Shown: one piece after another, positions 60,615 through 64,000 of the stretch
Layout: every line of letters starts with the position of its first letter
How positions within the stretch are numbered: the stretch's first letter is position 1
Assembly: GCA_963665785.1 (NCBI GenBank)
Contig: OY762456.1
Span: 3,472,001-3,536,000 of the forward strand
Direction: 5' to 3'
DNA from: UBA7455 sp026713185
GTDB taxonomy: Bacteria > Pseudomonadota > Gammaproteobacteria > Pseudomonadales > Azotimanducaceae
DNA: 64,000 bases
Made by a program: the position numbers and the translations under genes
The notes under the pieces: generated by a model
What the model was told of the DNA's origin: nothing
What the model saw: only the letters and a program-made list of their open reading frames with translations
Database searches by the model: none

Positions 60615-61613
60615 CTAACCGAGAACCAGCTCGGCAAAGGTCCGCAGCTGCCCCATACTGCGAGTGGAAACCAGAAGTGACGTCACCGGCGAGTCCTCCC
60701 AGGCCTGCAGTCGATCCTTGATCCGGTCCACGGAACCAACCAGCGATATCTCATCAGCCAGTTCACTGGGTACGGCAGCCGTCGCCGCATCTTTCTTGCC
60801 GGCCAGGAACAGGTCCTGAATCTTCTCAGCAGCTTCTTCAAATCCCATGCGCTTGACCAGTGCATTGTGGAAGTTCTGGGATTTAGAACCCATACCACCG
60901 ATGTACAGTGCCAGGTTCTGTTTCAGCGGCAGCAGCGCTTCTTCAACATCATCACTGATCACAACCGGTACACTCTGCATAATTTCAAAGCCAGGCTTGG
61001 TATGCGCAATCTGGTCTGCATAAACCTCCTGACGATATGGCGAGTAATACAGGGGTAACCAGCCGTCGGCAATCTCTGCCGTCATGGCGACATTTTTTGG
61101 TCCTTCTGCACCAAGAAAAATCGGCAGGTCTTCACGCAGCGGATGGACAATAGACTTGAGCGGTTTACCCAGGCCCCAGGCACCTTCATCGGTATAAGGC
61201 AGCGGATAGTGTTCTCCATCGTTGGTCACAGGTTCCTGTCTGGCAAGAACCTGGCGGATGATATCCACGTACTCACGGGTTCTGGCCAACGGTTTTCCAA
61301 AGGGGCGGCCATACCAGCCCTCGACAACCTGCGGACCTGACACGCCCAGCCCCAGGATCATTCGACCACCGGACAGATGATCCAGCGTCATTGCAGCCAT
61401 TGCCGTCGCCGTGGGTGCTCTTGCAGAGATCTGGGCAATACCGGTACCCAGACGAATTCGCTCCGTATGCGCGCCAATCCAGGCAAGCGGCGTAAACACA
61501 TCAGAGCCCCAGGCTTCTGCTGTAAATAACGCGTCATACCCGAGTTTTTCAGCTTCCTGAGCAATTTCCACCGTTTTCGGATTGGGTCCTGCACCCCAGT
61601 AGCCCAGTTGCAA
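60615..61613 (-). CDS. LLM-class F420-dependent oxidoreductase
   Basis: A 332-residue luciferase-like monooxygenase-fold protein, of the F420-dependent type by LGYWGAGPNPKTVEIAQEAE at the N-terminus, RIRLGTGIAQISARAPTATA (about 53-72) and GRMILGLGVSGPQVVEGWYG. Substrate unknown. The first alignable start is TTG 61613. Just upstream a two-base excess between an ATG (near 61627) and AAACTGGGATTG breaks what would be the usual MKLGLQLGYWG, so the natural start may have been lost by a small insertion. It lies alone between repeat B copies 6 and 7. Confidence 0.82.
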   Translation of the reverse strand: MQLGYWGAGPNPKTVEIAQEAEKLGYDALFTAEAWGSDVFTPLAWIGAHTERIRLGTGIAQISARAPTATAMAAMTLDHLSGGRMILGLGVSGPQVVEGWYGRPFGKPLARTREYVDIIRQVLARQEPVTNDGEHYPLPYTDEGAWGLGKPLKSIVHPLREDLPIFLGAEGPKNVAMTAEIADGWLPLYYSPYRQEVYADQIAHTKPGFEIMQSVPVVISDDVEEALLPLKQNLALYIGGMGSKSQNFHNALVKRMGFEEAAEKIQDLFLAGKKDAATAAVPSELADEISLVGSVDRIKDRLQAWEDSPVTSLLVSTRSMGQLRTFAELVLG

Positions 61614-61692
61614 TCCCAGTTTCTCATTTCACCCATGTCTCTTCCTCAGTCTAAATGACCTCAGCATGCGCAAGCGCTTACGTCAAATCAAG

Positions 61693-61740
61693 AATAGATA
61701 AGTAATTTAAACCACATTTCACGAAACGTAGAAGTATACT
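61693..61740. repeat. Repeat B, copy 7 (shortened)
   Basis: AATAGATAAGTAATTTAAAC to CGAAACGTAGAAGTATACT with two single-base losses, then a gap of 16 bases to repeat A copy 8. The end of B (from GGCGGGTAGT on) is missing. Confidence 0.85.
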
Positions 61741-61756
61741 TGGCATACACGCAACG

Positions 61757-61853
61757 GATTAGTGGGGTCGGAGTAAAGTGCCGGAGTAAAACGCAACATT
61801 GCGACAAAAGCGGGACGTTTTACTCCGGCACTTTACTCCGACCCCGGAACCTT
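61757..61853. repeat. Repeat A, copy 8 (best-preserved)
   Basis: Arms GGGGTCGGAGTAAAGTGCCG-GAGTAAAACG and their inverse pair perfectly over 30 bases around the centre CAACATTGCGACAAAAGCGG. Right edge GGAACCTT. It closes the repeat-bounded island; the esterase gene starts 48 bases later. Confidence 0.93.
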
Positions 61854-61900
61854 GGTGTTGAGCCTGCTGGACGCGATAGTAGCCAGTGGAAACGATTTCG

Positions 61901-63358
61901 ATGACAACAATTGACACTCGCCTAGGAAAAATTACCGGCCTGGATCACGGCGGCAGCCACGCTTTTCTAGGCATAAGGTATGGCAAGCCACCCACTGGTG
62001 AACTACGTTTTATGCCACCTGTCGCTTCCGGTGGCTGGGACGATGTCCTTGATGCGACGCAGTATCCCAATCGAGCAATGCAGAGAAAGGTCGCCGGCTC
62101 CATGCGCCAGGAAGTGCCTGGCGATTTGAACGAGGATTGTCTGTTTCTTAATGTATACACACCCTCGACTGAAAACGCGTCGCGCCCCGTGATGGTCTGG
62201 ATTCATGGTGGTGGATTCGCAAGCGGCGCCGCCAACGAATATGACGGCCGGGTACTGGCGAGTCAGGGTGACGTGGTTGTCGTTACTATCAATTACCGAT
62301 TAGGTCCGTTCGGATTTATGGATCTGGCGCCGCTGGCCGAGGAACTTAAAGGAACGGTATCAAACGGTTACCGTGACATGATTCTTGCGCTCGAATGGGT
62401 GAGAGACAACATCGCAGACTACGGTGGCAACGCGAGTAACGTCACCATCTTTGGAGAATCTGCCGGTGGCATCGCCGTTTTTGGTTTAATAGCAGCGCCT
62501 TCAGCCGACGGCCTCTTTCACAAGGCGATTGCACATAGTCCCAACGGCCCGCAGTGGCCCGGAGGCGACAAAACCGGTGAGATCGCAGATAAGCTTGGCG
62601 TCGAGAAATCACAGTTACTTGAAAAACTGCGCGCAATGTCTGCGGGTGACATCATTGAAGCCGGACTCCCGGCAGGCCACGCTATCGATGGAACCGTTGT
62701 AACTCGTTCTTTTAACGACGCGATCCTGGATAGGGGCAGCGCCGGCATTCCACTCATTGTCGGCACGAACCGAACTGAAGGTACACTATTTACACCACCC
62801 GACACTGACGATGAAGACATCGAGCGATACGAAAAGATGCTTCCAGGAACTGCAAAGCGGGTGATTAGAGATTCAGATCCGCAACACTATGTGGAAGGCA
62901 TTAAGTCAGCGTACCCTCTGCAGAATGCGAAAAAGCTGTTCGAGGTTATGATGACGGATAGTTTCCGTCGTATCGCCGTAGAGATTGCGGAAAGTGCTTC
63001 CACTGCAGGATCCGGGAGCTGGCTATACCGTTTCGATCTTCCAACAACACTTGAATACAACGGGAAACTAACCGGATCAACGCACGCGTGCGAGATGGCT
63101 TTCACCTTCAATGCCTACGCTGATCCCGACTGCATCGTGTTTGCCATGTACGACCCTGAACTGGCCGACGTGCGTAATCTGGCGGAACAGTGGTCCAGCA
63201 CCCTGACCCGATTTGCCTGGACGGGAGATCCCAACGGCGCGGGGCTACCGGAGTGGCCTCAATATGGCGAGCCTGACCGTCAGGTCATGCATCTGGATAG
63301 CTCTAGCCATGTATCGAATGATCCCGATAAGATTCACCGGGAACTTTGGAAAGCCTGA
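61901..63358 (+). CDS. Type B carboxylesterase
   Basis: An alpha/beta hydrolase of 485 residues that should cleave carboxyl esters. The oxyanion hole is HGGGFASGAANEYDG (about 105-119), the nucleophile elbow FGESAGGIAVFGL (about 185-197), the catalytic Glu is in GTNRTEGTLFTPP, and the His is in GSTHACEMAF. EDCLFLNVYTPS is the usual family signature. ATG 61901 is preferred over GTG 61886. There is no signal peptide, so it is probably cytoplasmic. Confidence 0.9.
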   Translation: MTTIDTRLGKITGLDHGGSHAFLGIRYGKPPTGELRFMPPVASGGWDDVLDATQYPNRAMQRKVAGSMRQEVPGDLNEDCLFLNVYTPSTENASRPVMVWIHGGGFASGAANEYDGRVLASQGDVVVVTINYRLGPFGFMDLAPLAEELKGTVSNGYRDMILALEWVRDNIADYGGNASNVTIFGESAGGIAVFGLIAAPSADGLFHKAIAHSPNGPQWPGGDKTGEIADKLGVEKSQLLEKLRAMSAGDIIEAGLPAGHAIDGTVVTRSFNDAILDRGSAGIPLIVGTNRTEGTLFTPPDTDDEDIERYEKMLPGTAKRVIRDSDPQHYVEGIKSAYPLQNAKKLFEVMMTDSFRRIAVEIAESASTAGSGSWLYRFDLPTTLEYNGKLTGSTHACEMAFTFNAYADPDCIVFAMYDPELADVRNLAEQWSSTLTRFAWTGDPNGAGLPEWPQYGEPDRQVMHLDSSSHVSNDPDKIHRELWKA

Positions 63359-63405
63359 GCGCTACTGCAGTGGGGTGTTGCACGCACTGGATGGACGGAA
63401 CCGAA

Positions 63406-63999
63406 TCAATCCTGTGGTTTGCTGTGCGACAGCAGCCAATCGTAGATCTCAGGGTTCTGGTAGGTCTCGGTCCAGGAATCATGATCTGCATTGGCATAGG
63501 TTGTGAACTCGACACTGCAGCCAGCGTCGCGAAGCGTCTTGACCATTCGGACTGAGTCGGCGACGGGAATGACAGAATCCATTACGCCGTGGAAGCACCA
63601 GATGGGCAGGTCCTTAAAGTTTTCCGGATTGACGCGAAGGAATGGCCCGCAAATCGGCATGGCTGCAGCCAATCTATCTGATATCCGATTGGCCAGGTCC
63701 CAGGTTCCCCAACCACCCATACTTAGCCCGGTCAGGTAGATACGAGACGTATCAATGTTGTAGTCATCAACTACTTTATCCAGCAGCGTCGTTAAGGTCA
63801 GGCCGTTCCATCTCTCGCCCGAAGGACACTGAGGGCAAACAGTGACAAAAGGTAGCTCCGCACCGTCTTCTATGTATTTCGGTAGCGCGATTCGCGCCAT
63901 CCAATCCAGGTTATTGCCGCGCTCGCCGGCGCCATGAAGAAAATACAATAGAGGAGAACCAGATCCTGATTCATCGTAGTCGCGCGGAAGGTAAACCCG
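63406..63999 (-). CDS. Alpha/beta hydrolase (phospholipase/carboxylesterase-like), partial
   Basis: The C-terminal 197 residues of a serine hydrolase that continues past the window end: the frame stays open through RVYLPRDYDESGSGSPLL at the edge. LYFLHGAGERGNN is the oxyanion region, TGLSMGGWGTWDLA holds the nucleophile Ser, FHGVMDSVIP the Asp and ADHDSWTETY the His. It resembles the predicted-peptidase/PHB-depolymerase-like esterases. It is convergent with the carboxylesterase, 47 bases apart. Confidence 0.85.
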   Translation of the reverse strand, partial: RVYLPRDYDESGSGSPLLYFLHGAGERGNNLDWMARIALPKYIEDGAELPFVTVCPQCPSGERWNGLTLTTLLDKVVDDYNIDTSRIYLTGLSMGGWGTWDLANRISDRLAAAMPICGPFLRVNPENFKDLPIWCFHGVMDSVIPVADSVRMVKTLRDAGCSVEFTTYANADHDSWTETYQNPEIYDWLLSHSKPQD

Positions 64000-64000
64000 G

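Noticed and set aside
39717..61853. Integron cassette array with attC sites
   Set aside because: The repeats lack the GTTRRRY core and the R/L box layout of attC sites, genes lie in both directions, and no tyrosine integrase is present in the window.
39717..61853. CRISPR array
   Set aside because: Repeat copies are about 95-140 bases and separated by whole genes, not short regular spacers; no cas genes.

Overview
The window looks like a chromosomal segment of an uncultured or little-studied gammaproteobacterium. The order glnE, ilvE, waaF, waaC, waaG, waaP, further lipopolysaccharide kinases, hldE, waaA is the Pseudomonadales-type lipopolysaccharide core arrangement, and FabV, N-acetylglutamate synthase (ArgA) and heptose-based LPS enzymes fit the same group. 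Species cannot be fixed from sequence alone.

Bases 1-27000 are housekeeping genes: the end of lgt, fabV, a membrane class III cyclase, hemE, the argE-argA arginine pair (minus strand), glnE, ilvE, and a tightly overlapping LPS core operon (waaF, waaC, a double-length WaaG-like protein, waaP, two more kinase-like proteins, a glycosyltransferase). These are followed by an LpxL-type acyltransferase, hldE, an aldo/keto reductase with an FAD oxidoreductase, waaA, a frameshifted secreted nuclease and yqiB. Small palindromic elements sit beside argE and between the FAD oxidoreductase and waaA.

Bases 27175-39671 are a complete and visibly GC-richer glycogen cluster: glgB, glgX, glgP, glgC, pgm and glgA on the plus strand and malQ convergent. 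Together they make ADP-glucose, build and branch the polymer, and break it down by phosphorolysis, debranching and glucanotransfer.

Bases 39700-61900 are an accessory island in which two repeat families separate short blocks of genes. Repeat A is a roughly 95 bp near-palindrome with arms of the type GGGGTCGGAGTAAAGTGC. Repeat B is up to 140 bp, begins GATAGGTAATTTAAACCAC and often runs straight into A. Between them lie an AAA/DUF4143 ATPase, vapBC, a giant single-chain restriction-modification protein with a small partner, a truncated gamma-glutamyltransferase remnant, a PD-(D/E)XK nuclease, an IS110 transposase, a membrane protein, a two-repeat protein, two 97%-identical nuclease genes 5 kb apart, a DUF6884/GIY-YIG-like pair, a secreted protein, a ClpP/SppA-fold protein with a 60-residue partner, and an F420-type oxidoreductase. 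The nuclease duplication ends in the repeats, so the repeats look like the boundaries of movable gene blocks. The last 2 kb hold a type B carboxylesterase and the partial end of an alpha/beta hydrolase.

No tRNA, rRNA or CRISPR array was recognised. All assignments are from reading the sequence; no database search was run.
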